A stretch of 64,000 bases of DNA from Paraferrimonas haliotis (GCF_002282895.1 NZ_NRRB01000004.1:248001-312000); one strand, 5' to 3'; counted from the first letter of the stretch, positions 1 through 8,922 are shown. Made by a program: numbers and translations. The notes: generated by a model from the letters alone, not told the origin.

Positions 1-158
1 TGCAAGGCGGTGATAAGCACCGCCATGATCAGGCCACCGATAATGGGAACTGGAATGTTATAGTTCTTTAAAAAGGCACTGCGCCGGCTAATAAAGTAGC
101 CTACAAACAACACACACATAGCAACAAGGAGTGATTCGGCGGCGGCTACTTGTATCAT
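1..158 (-). CDS. gltS: Sodium/glutamate symporter GltS, N-terminal fragment (cut by window edge)
   Basis: Only the first 52 codons are inside the window. The translation opens with a hydrophobic helix, then the stretch FLKNYNIPVPIIGGL, which closely matches the first loop and second helix of GltS (E. coli has FLKKYTIPEPVAGGL). GltS is an inner-membrane Na+-coupled glutamate carrier. The ATG at 156-158 has an AAGGA ribosome site just upstream. A glutaminase gene lies about 2.3 kb away, which may be a functional link through glutamate but is not proof. The family call rests on a short stretch. Confidence 0.8.
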   Translation of the reverse strand, partial: MIQVAAAESLLVAMCVLFVGYFISRRSAFLKNYNIPVPIIGGLIMAVLITAL

Positions 159-214
159 TGATGATCCTTATAAATTAACAGTACCTATTTAACATAGCGT
201 GCTATTGGCAACTA

Positions 215-2335
215 TTAAACTCCAAATTGTACCCTCACCCCGGCATTCACAATAAAGCCATCGTTTCGTGACCAAATATCCGTGGTCCAAGTACCGCTGG
301 GAGCGCGCGCTGGTAGCACAAGCGGGTGCTCTTTGGTTTGGCGAATGTCCAGCAAGTTTTCGGCATTAACAAACAAACTCACGCGGCCAAAGGTAATTTG
401 CCCAAGCAAGCCAAGATGCCAATAAGGTTTACCTTCGTTAAGGTATGGGTTGTCCTCGAGCCGCTGACTGCCGGTGTAATAGGCTTCAAAACCCAACAGC
501 CCCTTACCATGTTGCTCCCACATGATGACCGCGCCGGCACTGTGTTTTGGTGTAAGCGCCAATTGAACGCGCTCATTGCTTGCAAGCTCGGGTTTGCTGG
601 AGTCGGTATACAAATAACTACCGGTAACCTTAACGTCGTGCCAGCGGTAACGTATGAGCACCTCAGCACCACGAATGCGTGTTTCGCCCGGCGAGTTTAC
701 CAGTCGCACTTGCTTGTCAGCGTCACTGGGCACGCCCGCTATGGTTTCCAGCTCGGTCGCGCCATCAATGTTTGTCGCAAACAAGGTTAACCCGGTTTCA
801 ATGCTGTTTAGCGTGTAGGTGCCGTCAAGGGACGCGGTGGTGGCTTTTTCTGCTTTAAGATCTTGCAAAGGCTCTAAGCGTGACAGTCCCGCCGCATCAA
901 TCTCTTCAACAAACGGGGTTGGCGCAAAAAAGCCAAGGCCATAAGAGCCTCGTATCGACCAATTGTCAGGATGATAAAGCATTGAAACGCGCGGACTAAT
1001 TTGGCTACCATATTCGTTATGCCAATCCGCCCTAGCACTTACCGAGGCCGATAGATCGTAATCCAACTCATAATCGACCTGAGCAAAAAGTCCTGGCACT
1101 TGATAGGTGTAGTCAAACTCAGAAAAGGTTTCGGAATCAAATACCTCTGATTGATAGGCAATACCAGCTACCCAGTCAATGTGGTCTTGGTAGCCAGAAA
1201 CGCTCGACTCAATCAAATAGCTCTTATGACTGTCCACCTCCAGCAGCGAACCGTACTGATGCTCGTCATCTTGCAGCATGGCCGAGCCCCTGAAGCTTAG
1301 GGTCATGTCATTGGTTAAGGATTGATCAAAGGCAAAGCCCAGATCTGAACGTTTCGTATCGGCGTTTTGTTTAAACTCTGTGCCATCAGGAACGGTAAAA
1401 CCATCGAGCGTACCGCCTTTTCGTGATTCGGTCATGGCACCAAGGGTCACGTAGAGATTAGCACCGTCGTCGTTGCTCCAGTACATTCTCGGTCTAACAG
1501 TGGCGCGCTCATACCCTGCGAGATCTATCCAGCCGTCATTGTCGAGATCTTGCGCCGTTTGACGATGCAAACCGGCGGTAACCGAGCCGCTAAATTGCTC
1601 TGTAAGCGGGCTGGCGAAGTAACCCGTTACATCTTGACCATCTTTAGAAGTAGCATTGGCTAAGATCTCGCCTTCAAACTCATCACCAGGCTGGCGAGAA
1701 ATTAAGTTAATCACGCCGCCAAGCGCCGAACCGCCATACATTGATGACGCTGAACCTTTAATAATTTCAACGTTGGCCAGATCCGTTGGTGGAATTTGTA
1801 AAAGCCCAATAGAAGACGCTTGGCCACCGTACAAAGGCAAACCATCACTGAGCAGTTGAGTGTAACGGCCATATAAGCTTTGCAGACGAATGTTGGCGCT
1901 TCCAAGTGCCGGCGAGGTGGTTTGCACACGCACCCCACCCGTTTCGGCAACCAACATGGATATATTACCGGGACGCATTAACGCCTTTTCTTGGATCTCT
2001 TCGCCGTTAATGATTTCGATGCGAGTTGCCGCGTCATTAACAACCCGCCCTAAGCGATTAGCGCGTACTTGAATTTTTTCAATGGATTCATTGTGGTGAT
2101 CGTGGTGGCCATGATGGTCGTGACCGTGATCCTCGTCATGATGCCCATGCTCGTCGTCATGATGATCGTCATCATGACCTTCATGTTGGTGTTCGTCGTG
2201 CTCGCGTTCGATTGCCGACTCTTTTGCGTGCTCGTGTTCATGCTCTGAGGCTTCCACGACAGACATAGGAAGCATGGAGAGTGCCGCGCATACCCCGGCA
2301 CTGATCAGTGAAAATTTGAAATGAAAGGTTGCCAT
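215..2335 (-). CDS. TonB-dependent outer-membrane receptor with histidine-rich N-terminal segment
   Basis: 706 residues. Residues 1-29 are a signal peptide. Residues 31-82 hold about 20 histidines interleaved with Asp and Glu. A plug domain follows at about 90-210 (typical 'GSASSMYGGSALGGVINLIS' pattern), then a beta-barrel to the C-terminus. TonB receptors move ligands into the periplasm using the proton motive force. His/Asp/Glu-rich segments are known in zinc-related receptors such as ZnuD, so zinc or another divalent metal is a reasonable substrate guess, but it is inference. An inverted repeat lies just upstream (2361-2377). No metal ABC transporter or regulator gene is next to it in this window. 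Confidence 0.85.
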   Translation of the reverse strand: MATFHFKFSLISAGVCAALSMLPMSVVEASEHEHEHAKESAIEREHDEHQHEGHDDDHHDDEHGHHDEDHGHDHHGHHDHHNESIEKIQVRANRLGRVVNDAATRIEIINGEEIQEKALMRPGNISMLVAETGGVRVQTTSPALGSANIRLQSLYGRYTQLLSDGLPLYGGQASSIGLLQIPPTDLANVEIIKGSASSMYGGSALGGVINLISRQPGDEFEGEILANATSKDGQDVTGYFASPLTEQFSGSVTAGLHRQTAQDLDNDGWIDLAGYERATVRPRMYWSNDDGANLYVTLGAMTESRKGGTLDGFTVPDGTEFKQNADTKRSDLGFAFDQSLTNDMTLSFRGSAMLQDDEHQYGSLLEVDSHKSYLIESSVSGYQDHIDWVAGIAYQSEVFDSETFSEFDYTYQVPGLFAQVDYELDYDLSASVSARADWHNEYGSQISPRVSMLYHPDNWSIRGSYGLGFFAPTPFVEEIDAAGLSRLEPLQDLKAEKATTASLDGTYTLNSIETGLTLFATNIDGATELETIAGVPSDADKQVRLVNSPGETRIRGAEVLIRYRWHDVKVTGSYLYTDSSKPELASNERVQLALTPKHSAGAVIMWEQHGKGLLGFEAYYTGSQRLEDNPYLNEGKPYWHLGLLGQITFGRVSLFVNAENLLDIRQTKEHPLVLPARAPSGTWTTDIWSRNDGFIVNAGVRVQFGV

Positions 2336-2360
2336 GATGTGTTGTTGCGCCTACGAAAAA

Positions 2361-2377
2361 ACATTGTGACGCAATGT
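2361..2377. promoter_or_regulatory. Candidate operator upstream of the His-rich TonB receptor
   Basis: ACATTG and CAATGT form a perfect 6-base inverted repeat with a 5-base spacer, 26 bases upstream of the receptor start. Its position suits a repressor site. It does not match the gammaproteobacterial Zur consensus core (TGTTATA-N-TATAACA), so the regulator is unknown. Confidence 0.3.
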
Positions 2378-2433
2378 AACCGATTTGTGGTTGGGCAACT
2401 ATAGAGTTTTAACTAAAATGTCGATTCTCTCAC

Positions 2434-3348
2434 CTAAAAAACAGACCAGCCGGTGTGCTCAACTAATCGCTCAAGCGCTAACGTACCTAATTTGCTGTTG
2501 CCAATTTTATCCAGCCCTGGGGACCAAACAGCAATCGAGGCTTTGCCCGGTGCAATGGCTAAGATACCGCCACCAACGCCACTTTTGCCCGGTAAGCCTA
2601 CTCGGTAAGCGAACTCACCCGAGCCATCGTAGTGGCCGCACATTAACATGAGCGAATTAATACGGCGTGCTCGTTGTGCTGAAACCACTCGGTAACCAGA
2701 GGACTCGTTCATGCCATCTGACACCAAAAACAGCCCGGATTTCGCCAACTGTTCACAGGACATGGCAATAGAGCATTGGTGGCAATAAACCCCAAGCAGT
2801 TTATCGATATCGTGCTCAATGTTGCCAAATGACTTCATAAAATGCGCCAATGACGCATTACGATGGGTAGTCGCTAACTCAGACAGCGCCACCTTCTCGT
2901 CGATACCTATGCTGTTGTCATCGGCAATGTAGCGCACAAACTGTATGATTTCGGCAAGGGATTCTTTAGGTTGGTGGCCCATCATAATGGCATCGACAAC
3001 CGCTATGGCACCGGCATTAATAAACGGGTTCCGAGGAATGCCATGCTCATGCTCTAACTGAACAATCGAATTAAACGGGTCGCCTGAGGGCTCGCGTCCA
3101 ACTCGATTCCAAATGTTGTCGCCAATTTTCCCTAGTGCCAAGGTTAAGCTAAAGACTTTAGAAATACTCTGAATTGAGAACGGCTTTTGCGCACAGCCGG
3201 CACTATAAACCTCTCCATTAGGCAAAGCGATGGATATCGCAAACTGGTTTGGATCGATTGCCGCCAGTTCTGGAATGTAGTCGGCTACTTGACCACGTTC
3301 TGTTTCGCGAGCCATCGAATTGGCAATGTCATTTACTATTTCTTGCAA
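2434..3348 (-). CDS. glsA: Glutaminase
   Basis: 304 residues, close to E. coli YneH (308). The enzyme hydrolyses glutamine to glutamate and ammonia in the cytoplasm and belongs to the serine beta-lactamase-like fold. The catalytic SxxK motif is visible as S61-I-S-K64 within [13 protein letters not shown]; the substrate-pocket blocks FNSIVQLE and [11 protein letters not shown] are also present. The start at this length is TTG (3346-3348), preceded by a GAGAGTGG ribosome site. The next in-frame ATG is at residue 12 and would trim the usual N-terminus, so TTG is preferred. Monocistronic in appearance. Confidence 0.93.
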   Translation of the reverse strand: MQEIVNDIANSMARETERGQVADYIPELAAIDPNQFAISIALPNGEVYSAGCAQKPFSIQSISKVFSLTLALGKIGDNIWNRVGREPSGDPFNSIVQLEHEHGIPRNPFINAGAIAVVDAIMMGHQPKESLAEIIQFVRYIADDNSIGIDEKVALSELATTHRNASLAHFMKSFGNIEHDIDKLLGVYCHQCSIAMSCEQLAKSGLFLVSDGMNESSGYRVVSAQRARRINSLMLMCGHYDGSGEFAYRVGLPGKSGVGGGILAIAPGKASIAVWSPGLDKIGNSKLGTLALERLVEHTGWSVF

Positions 3349-3372
3349 AGAACCACTCTCATGTGTAATCAG

Positions 3373-3975
3373 TTAGCTAGGCAATGCGGCGTCAAGCGCA
3401 CTGGCCTCACAATAGCCATAGGTTAATGGATAAGCGCGCTGCTGACCATCAATATAAAACAATGCGGGAAAACCCTGAACCTGCAATTGTTGGCTAAGGC
3501 TAAGATGCTGTTCAAACGATTGCTGTGTGAGTGGCGAATTTAATACTTCGGTAAACTCGGTACTATCCAATCCAATGGACACCGCACATTCAACTAAGGT
3601 GTCCGCTAGCGATGGGTTTTGAGCCTCTTGATAGTAAGCTTTTTGTATGGCCTTAACCATAGCTAACGAGCTATTGCTTCGTAGCTGCTCAGCGGCAATA
3701 ACCGCTCTGCAAGCTGGATAAGTTGACCGAAATGGGATGTTTTTTGACCAAAAGTCGTGGTTAAAGGTCACCGAGGTTTTTTGCTCGATAACTCGCCAAT
3801 AACCGGCAATGGCCTGTCGTTGTTGTTGAGGCATGGGCTCGCTGGTATCTGGCGCCAAGCCGCCCATAATCCAGCTAACCTTAGCCTGGGGTTGCGCTGT
3901 TAAGAAGGCTTCTAATTGCGGTTGAAAGGCGTAACACCAACTGCACATTGGATCCATAACATAAATAAGGTTCAT
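3373..3975 (-). CDS. DsbA-family thiol oxidoreductase-like protein (cytoplasmic)
   Basis: 200 residues with an N-terminal thioredoxin-fold strand and a CSWC redox motif (C11-C14), then a helical insert and a GFPAL segment near residue 165 that supplies the cis-proline expected in this fold. There is no signal peptide, so it should act in the cytoplasm, unlike true DsbA. This fits the FrnE/2-hydroxychromene isomerase-related branch of the DsbA superfamily; the substrate is unknown. It lies 24 bases downstream of no obvious partner: glutaminase follows it on the same strand and could share a transcript. Confidence 0.82.
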   Translation of the reverse strand: MNLIYVMDPMCSWCYAFQPQLEAFLTAQPQAKVSWIMGGLAPDTSEPMPQQQRQAIAGYWRVIEQKTSVTFNHDFWSKNIPFRSTYPACRAVIAAEQLRSNSSLAMVKAIQKAYYQEAQNPSLADTLVECAVSIGLDSTEFTEVLNSPLTQQSFEQHLSLSQQLQVQGFPALFYIDGQQRAYPLTYGYCEASALDAALPS

Positions 3976-4003
3976 CGGTTACCTACCCGGTTACAATCGC
4001 GAA

Positions 4004-4549
4004 TTACTTTCGCGAAACACTTTCGCTACGCAATAAAGCGTATTGATACTCATCGCCCCATTTGCCTTTGAAAAATATGTTTTGAATGAAGTGCGCTTCA
4101 CGACGAAACTTAAGTTTTTCCAACAACTTGTAAGACGCCACATTATTCACATCGGTTGTCGCTGTCACTCTGTGTATCTTTAAATGGGTAAATACATAGG
4201 CTAATAACGCCGATACCGCCTCGCTTGCGATGCCTTGCCCCTGAAACTGGGGCGCCACAGTAAAGCCAATTTCCAGTTGTTGCTCATCAACAAAATGTAT
4301 CGCTAAATCGCCAAGTAAACTGTCGCCTTTCTTGGCAACTATGGCCAGTTGATACCACTGCCCTATACTACCAAAGGTGGAATAGTCCATGGCTTCAAAC
4401 AGCTTAACAGCGTCTTGGTAGCTGTAATTTGACCAACTCTGATAACGGGCAACCGACTCTTGACCTCGATACTCGGCAAAACACTCCAAGTCCTTTAATT
4501 GAAACGGTCGAATAATGCAGTGCGTTGAAGTCAGTTTAATTGCGTGCAT
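4004..4549 (-). CDS. GNAT-family N-acetyltransferase (RimJ/RimL-like)
   Basis: 181 residues. The pattern 'LEIGFTVAPQFQGQGIASEAV' near residues 90-112 contains the acetyl-CoA pyrophosphate-binding Q/RxxGxG/A signature (QGQGIA), and 'NVASYKLLEKLKFRREA' near 140-157 is the usual C-terminal GNAT block. Members acetylate ribosomal proteins, antibiotics or small amines; nothing here fixes the substrate. It is on the same strand as the neighbouring accessory genes and about 70 bases downstream of the methyltransferase. Confidence 0.85.
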   Translation of the reverse strand: MHAIKLTSTHCIIRPFQLKDLECFAEYRGQESVARYQSWSNYSYQDAVKLFEAMDYSTFGSIGQWYQLAIVAKKGDSLLGDLAIHFVDEQQLEIGFTVAPQFQGQGIASEAVSALLAYVFTHLKIHRVTATTDVNNVASYKLLEKLKFRREAHFIQNIFFKGKWGDEYQYALLRSESVSRK

Positions 4550-4620
4550 TGAAAATCCTACACTATTTTTCGTTTAAGTTGGGGTATGCCAAACCATTAT
4601 GGTGGTCGCTACCCTTGGCT

Positions 4621-5454
4621 TTATCCTACAACAACGGCAAACTCACTCGCCTCAGTGCAATAAGCGCTGCCGGCAACATCGCCATAATGCTGTTTAATGC
4701 TAAGCCCAGCGCTTTCGATTTCATTGCGCAGTGAGCGCTCGTCAAAGTATTGCAGCCAGTTGTATACGGTGCGAGTTTGCGCGCTTTCTATTATGGTGTA
4801 CTTATCCAGCATGACCTTTTCTTGTTCGTATTTAAAGGTATTCACGAAACAGTAATAGTCGTCGGCTGACCAAAAACCATTGAGTTGATTTAACTCGTAA
4901 GCTGATGATTCACTTTTTTGCGCAAACGCATTTAACGAATACACGTCAAACAGTATCGAGCCGTTTGGTTTTAGCATGCTTTTAAACTTTTTCAGCATCG
5001 TATTTCGTTGCTGTGGGCTTAACGCACAATAGTCGTACATGATCATGGTAATGAGATCGAATTTTTCATTGGTTTCGAAATCAAGGTAGTTTGCCTGAAT
5101 GTAATCAATATTCAGCCCTTTATCAGCCGCCACCTGTTTGGCATAACTTAACGAGCGCTTTGAGAAATCGATTCCGGTAACGACTGCGCCTTTTTCCGCA
5201 AGTTTCGTGGTATAAAGCCCTGGACCACAGCCAAAATCCGCAATTGCGGTACCTTGTTGAACTTGAAAGTGGGTTGCCATCCAATCAACCGCCTTGTCTA
5301 TAAAGGCGCTGTTTTTAGACGACACATCAATTGCGCCATTTAAATGGTACTCAAGCATTTGCTTTGATGTGTGCTCGTTGGTCCAAAGCTCATCCGCCGT
5401 ATAAAACTCAAATGACTTTGGACGCTGATTTATCTCTAGTAGCTGTTTAAACAT
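4621..5454 (-). CDS. Class I SAM-dependent methyltransferase
   Basis: 277 residues from the ATG at 5452-5454, which has GGAG five bases upstream; the open frame extends seven codons further but without a ribosome site. Motif I is DFGCGPG (residues 73-79), followed by GAVVTGIDFSKRSL (motif II with acidic Asp for the SAM ribose). The substrate is not evident. The protein has a long N-terminal region before the SAM fold and a C-terminal beta region typical of small-molecule methyltransferases. It sits directly downstream of a broken lipoprotein gene (29 bases). Confidence 0.85.
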   Translation of the reverse strand: MFKQLLEINQRPKSFEFYTADELWTNEHTSKQMLEYHLNGAIDVSSKNSAFIDKAVDWMATHFQVQQGTAIADFGCGPGLYTTKLAEKGAVVTGIDFSKRSLSYAKQVAADKGLNIDYIQANYLDFETNEKFDLITMIMYDYCALSPQQRNTMLKKFKSMLKPNGSILFDVYSLNAFAQKSESSAYELNQLNGFWSADDYYCFVNTFKYEQEKVMLDKYTIIESAQTRTVYNWLQYFDERSLRNEIESAGLSIKQHYGDVAGSAYCTEASEFAVVVG

Positions 5455-5483
5455 ATTGTCTCCACTGCGATTCACGGTCGTTG

Positions 5484-5894
5484 CTATGACAATGATTTAC
5501 TACCTTGTTTGAATTCTAACTTTGCTCTATCAAAGAGTGTAATAAAGCTCGAATCTTTCTCTAGCTTAAGAAATATCGACATGGTCGTATCTTCAGGCAG
5601 TTCGTCGATAGGCTCGAATTTAGTTACCACCGAAAAGTTAATCTCTTTCGGGGTTTCTAAGTGCATTGATTTTTGTAGCTCGTAAAAGTCACGAATGGCT
5701 TCGGGTGATAACGCTAAAGTATACTCGGTCCTTGCAGGAATGGATGACAACCAACCTTTTTCTTCAGGCAAGTCTTTTTGTGATTCTAAGGTTAACTGGG
5801 TCGTGTCGAGGTTAATTAACATCGGCTAGTCGACCTGAATGCTCGCGCATCCCGAAAGCGTGTATGCCAATAGTAAGGTTATAAAAATACGCAA
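5484..5894 (-). pseudogene. Small lipoprotein gene interrupted by an in-frame amber codon
   Basis: A TTG start at 5892-5894 has a strong GGAGGA ribosome site and encodes RIFITLLLAYTLSGC, a lipoprotein signal with an LSGC lipobox. After 22 codons there is TAG at 5826-5828, and the same frame then continues without a break through 114 codons (CCG, then ATG at 5820-5822) to the stop at 5484. Read through, the product would be a lipoprotein of about 136 residues. As it stands, translation gives a 22-residue peptide, or an unexported 112-residue fragment if the internal ATG is used; that ATG has no clear ribosome site. I do not recognise the mature domain. A sequencing error at the TAG is possible. 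Confidence 0.7.
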
Positions 5895-5975
5895 GGTAAA
5901 TCCTCCATGATTATATTGTGTCTTTTGTTAGCTGAGCCGGCATTAAGCGAGCCTTTAGTAATACTGTATTAGCTC

Positions 5976-6755
5976 TTAAAACACTAGGTTAAACGCGTAT
6001 GGCATCTTTTGCGAAACGCTCGCCATTGATTTAGTTGCCATTAACTCAGCGATATAGGCTCCTAAGTCATGTGCATACAAAGAGTAGCCTTTGCCTGCAC
6101 GGTAATTACTTTTATCTTGCACAAAGTCTATGGCCACATTACTTGCTTTACCGAGGCTTATGGTGCCTTGCTTGGCGTCGTCCGGCTTTATGCCACCGCA
6201 CCGGAACACCGTCCAGTTAGGATAACTGGCGTTAGACAAAAATAACGCTTCATCATAGTTGTCTTGCAGTGCTGGAAACAACACCCTTGACGTTTTAGAA
6301 AACCATCGTTGATAGAAATACAAGTTTGTGTTGTAGCCATCGAAATAATCGGGCCCACAAAAGCTAACAATATGTGGCTTTATAACTTGCTCGCTGCCAA
6401 GTGCAACAAGGGTTTTGGTTAGCGAAGTGATGGGATGTTGCCAGGTGCGATTAATCTTAGACCAAGGTTTCCAAGAGAGCTTGGGCGAGGCGCAATTGAA
6501 TACCGCACAGCACCCGTCAAGCGGCTTTGCCAACCCATTAGCAAGTTCACCATTGCCTGCGAACAAATCCATTGTGTATACGGTTAAACATTCGTTTGTG
6601 TTGTCAATATTGCGTTGTAGCAACAACCTATTAAGCTTGTTCGCATCCTTGACAACCGCATTGACCTTTACACCTTTGGCGATTAGGTGACTCGTGAGCG
6701 CTATGCCAATGGTTCCGGTCGCGCCAAGCACGCACACCGATATTGTCTGATTCAT
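5976..6755 (-). CDS. NAD(P)-binding NmrA/atypical SDR-type protein
   Basis: 259 residues. The N-terminus 'VCVLGATGTIGIALTSHLI' is the GxxGxxG dinucleotide-binding turn of atypical short-chain dehydrogenases. The YxxxK catalytic pair typical of classical SDRs is not evident, so NmrA-like or epimerase-like proteins fit better. Cytoplasmic and soluble. Substrate unknown. The gap to the next gene upstream (6756-6908) is about 150 bases without a recognisable site. Confidence 0.75.
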   Translation of the reverse strand: MNQTISVCVLGATGTIGIALTSHLIAKGVKVNAVVKDANKLNRLLLQRNIDNTNECLTVYTMDLFAGNGELANGLAKPLDGCCAVFNCASPKLSWKPWSKINRTWQHPITSLTKTLVALGSEQVIKPHIVSFCGPDYFDGYNTNLYFYQRWFSKTSRVLFPALQDNYDEALFLSNASYPNWTVFRCGGIKPDDAKQGTISLGKASNVAIDFVQDKSNYRAGKGYSLYAHDLGAYIAELMATKSMASVSQKMPYAFNLVF

Positions 6756-6908
6756 CTATTTAAACTTCTCAATTTTTGGTTTGATCTATTGTCGGCAGCA
6801 ACCATTTCTTAAAGCGAATGTGTAGCCGTTTTACTTACCCTCAGCCATTATCGTGTTTATTTAGTACGATATAAACGGCTCTTTCATAGGGAAGCGTCTA
6901 CCCACTCA

Positions 6909-7292
6909 TCATGTCGATGTTCGCCTAGCCATAACACTCGAAAGCCAACTAAAAACAATAATTCCCGTTACATTAGCGGCGTAGTCGTATATATCGAGCG
7001 TTCTGCTCGGCATAAAGTGCTGGCTTAGCTCTTCTGCACTCACAAACACTAAAACAACAGCACTACCCCAAAATACCTTGAGCTCGCCTAGCACAAATGT
7101 CTTAAACTTACAGGCAACATTAAAACTGAGTGTCAGTAACCCGAACAGGCTAAAATGCCCGAGTTTGTCGCCGTAAGGAATTTGACGTACAAGATCAAAG
7201 AACACGCTACTTTGACCAGTATTGGCGAGGTAGATGATCCAGATAATGAACAGAAAGAAGCTTGCTGTTATTGCTACTAGCAGTTTATGCAT
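6909..7292 (-). CDS. VanZ-like integral membrane protein
   Basis: 127 residues with four predicted transmembrane helices (about 5-24, 45-62, 73-92 and 103-121). The family pattern is visible: DKLGHF near residue 42, EELSQ near 86 and R-x-x-D-x-x-D-x-x-A-N-x-x-G near 96-109. VanZ itself lowers teicoplanin susceptibility in enterococci, but most chromosomal relatives have no known role. Its ATG sits in GTTATGC, which resembles an integron recombination core, but no partner core or hairpin was found next to it. Confidence 0.8.
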   Translation of the reverse strand: MHKLLVAITASFFLFIIWIIYLANTGQSSVFFDLVRQIPYGDKLGHFSLFGLLTLSFNVACKFKTFVLGELKVFWGSAVVLVFVSAEELSQHFMPSRTLDIYDYAANVTGIIVFSWLSSVMARRTST

Positions 7293-7331
7293 AACACCTG
7301 CAGTGTTTTTCTAGACTCTATACAGCCACTA

Positions 7332-7688
7332 TTAATTGGGTATTGGAAGACCCTGTTGCTTTAAAAAAGACAACTTATCCCAATACCCCCGTTGAAATAC
7401 TATTTCGTTATTTTGAATGTGAAAAAAACCACACCCTCGTAAACCAAGAGGGTCTCGCCACTCTAGAATCGCCCATTCACCATCTTGAAAGATGTTCTCT
7501 ACGATACAAACCATCTCTGCGGAAGAAAAATCTGCTTCAAACATTGCACGGATAGCATTAATACCTTTAACTGGTTCGTTGGCTACTTGGTGGTTTATGG
7601 CGTCATCGGAATAAAAGCCAACAAGCCGCTCAACATCTGCGTCATTAAAGGCATCAACCCAAAGTTTAACCAAGCTTTTTGGTTCCAT
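7332..7688 (-). CDS. NTF2-like / SnoaL-like small protein
   Basis: 118 residues. The N-terminus 'LVKLWVDAFNDADVERLVGFYSDDAINHQVANEPVKGINAIRAMF' is the standard helix-helix-strand opening of the NTF2-like cone fold (SnoaL/ketosteroid-isomerase-like), and the C-terminal half gives the curved sheet (WAILEWRDPLGLRGCGFFHI). Such proteins are small-ligand binders or isomerases; no catalytic set can be assigned. A GGAGG ribosome site lies upstream of the ATG. Confidence 0.78.
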   Translation of the reverse strand: MEPKSLVKLWVDAFNDADVERLVGFYSDDAINHQVANEPVKGINAIRAMFEADFSSAEMVCIVENIFQDGEWAILEWRDPLGLRGCGFFHIQNNEIVFQRGYWDKLSFLKQQGLPIPN

Positions 7689-7821
7689 AGCGCACTACCT
7701 CCTCAGAAAATGGCTTCGCTCGAATGGGCAAAATTAGCGAATGCTTTTGCAAAGAAAGACCGTTAGCTGCAAGCAGTTTAAGCTTTATCTTGCTCTAATC
7801 TTTTAGCGAGCATCAGCCTTG

Positions 7822-7962
7822 TTAGGATTTATCCTGGCTTTCCAATGATGCTTTAAGCTCTTCAAGTTCTGATGTGAGCTTCGCGATGTCTTTTTTCGCT
7901 GTTGTCGCGATAGATAATCCTGCTAAACCAAAAATAAACCCGAGAATTCCCATAGCTTCCAT
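7822..7962 (-). CDS. 46-residue protein with one transmembrane helix and coiled-coil tail
   Basis: The ATG at 7960-7962 has AAGGAG upstream; the longer open frame starting at 8004 lacks one and overlaps the preceding gene. Residues 4-20 are hydrophobic (MGILGFIFGLAGLSIAT), residues 22-46 form a charged amphipathic helix (KKDIAKLTSELEELKASLESQ) that suits a short coiled coil. No family recognised. It is the last gene of a closely spaced minus-strand run, and its stop lies in CTTGTTAGG, which resembles an attC half-site. Confidence 0.6.
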   Translation of the reverse strand: MEAMGILGFIFGLAGLSIATTAKKDIAKLTSELEELKASLESQDKS

Positions 7963-8003
7963 TATGTTCTCCTTGTTACGATTACAATTTGTAAACTGCG
8001 CCA

Positions 8004-8474
8004 CTAGCGTTTCATGCTATACCCAACTGAATAAACAACGTCCTCACCAACGCATTGTTCGTTGTTAACCGGTTTAGGTTGCGAGCAGTGGCCATCGCCA
8101 GTCTCTAAACAGAACTGGAATTGGGTATTAGTCTTAACTGGGGCTTGAATGATACCTTGCGGTAAGTCAGACCATTTCCACTTAGTCACGTTGAGCTTCG
8201 CTTGTTTTGCAAAGTATTTACTCGTTGAGTAAACGACTTTAACATCTTCGATTTGGTAATCGGGTGTAATAACATACTCAACAGATGCGCAGCCTTCTTT
8301 GCCGGCTCTCGCTTCTTCAATCGGATACATAGGCGGAAACCGTTCAAGTTTTTCCCATTTCTTGGAAAGCAATTCTGCTTCAGTTAATTGCACATCTTGA
8401 TATTGGTCGCTGGGCGTACTTTTACAACCGACTAAAGCAACAGCACCTATAATGGGCAAAATATATCGATTCAT
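8004..8474 (-). CDS. Lipoprotein with TonB C-terminal-like domain
   Basis: 156 residues. Residues 1-17 form a lipoprotein signal ending in LVGC (C17). Residues about 45-120 ('FPPMYPIEEARAGKEGCASVEYVITPDYQIEDVKVVYSTSKYFAKQAKLNVTKWKW') follow the TonB C-terminal domain pattern: P-x-Y-P-x-x-A, then VxVxFxIxxxGxVxxVxVxxSS, then the WxW-type helix. As a free lipoprotein it would not energise receptors itself; such stand-alone domains may bind receptors or peptidoglycan. An AAGGAG ribosome site precedes the ATG. It sits 13 bases after a small membrane-protein gene. Confidence 0.7.
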   Translation of the reverse strand: MNRYILPIIGAVALVGCKSTPSDQYQDVQLTEAELLSKKWEKLERFPPMYPIEEARAGKEGCASVEYVITPDYQIEDVKVVYSTSKYFAKQAKLNVTKWKWSDLPQGIIQAPVKTNTQFQFCLETGDGHCSQPKPVNNEQCVGEDVVYSVGYSMKR

Positions 8475-8487
8475 TCAAAACTCCTTT

Positions 8488-8922
8488 TTAGCTGTTTTCA
8501 TTAGTTGTGGTGGAAACAAATTTTTGATTGACCTCCCCTGTATACATCAATGCCAACAAGACACCTTCTAAAACTAATGCAATATCTCTAAACATGGCTT
8601 CCAGACTCGTCATGACCACTGGCCCTGATGCTGGATAGAGCGGAATAAACGCCACTAGCAGAATGACGTATAAGGTTCTGGCCCACGATTTAAACTTCCA
8701 TAATCCAATAGTTGATATCAGCAATAACAATAAAACTGTTGGCACGAGCAATAGAAGAAATAATGCCTTTCCTTTCGACATTTCCTGTGATTCGAGTTGT
8801 GCCATATAGTCTTGTAAAATTTGAGGCAGCGTATCTAACAAACTGATACCCGCAACCACTGAGGTGATTGAGGCCATTAAACTGGCAATTAATATGAATC
8901 TGAACAATGAGGTGGGAGACAT
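8488..8922 (-). CDS. Four-helix membrane protein of unknown function
   Basis: 144 residues. Hydrophobic segments at about 7-27, 52-74, 80-97 and 105-128 predict four transmembrane helices, with a short soluble loop (residues 30-50) between the first two. No catalytic or family motif is recognised. AAGGAG precedes the ATG. It lies between a zinc-ribbon membrane protein and the TonB-C-like lipoprotein with gaps of 38 and 13 bases, so all three are probably cotranscribed. Confidence 0.65.
   Translation of the reverse strand: MSPTSLFRFILIASLMASITSVVAGISLLDTLPQILQDYMAQLESQEMSKGKALFLLLLVPTVLLLLLISTIGLWKFKSWARTLYVILLVAFIPLYPASGPVVMTSLEAMFRDIALVLEGVLLALMYTGEVNQKFVSTTTNENS

Noticed and set aside
3990..4024. 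TCGCGAA/TTCGCGA repeat between the DsbA-like and GNAT genes as a terminator.
   Set aside because: No T run and the repeat extends into the GNAT coding end.
7268..7280. GTTATGC at the VanZ-like start, resembling an attC 3' core.
   Set aside because: No 5' core or inverted repeat is found in the 40 bases upstream; a 7-base match is easily chance.
7676..7830. Possible further attC between the 46-residue gene and the NTF2-like gene (CTTGTTAGG at one end, GCGCTATGG at the other).
   Set aside because: The second core has a mismatch in the invariant GTT and the interior does not fold into a convincing paired stem, so it is not listed as a site.
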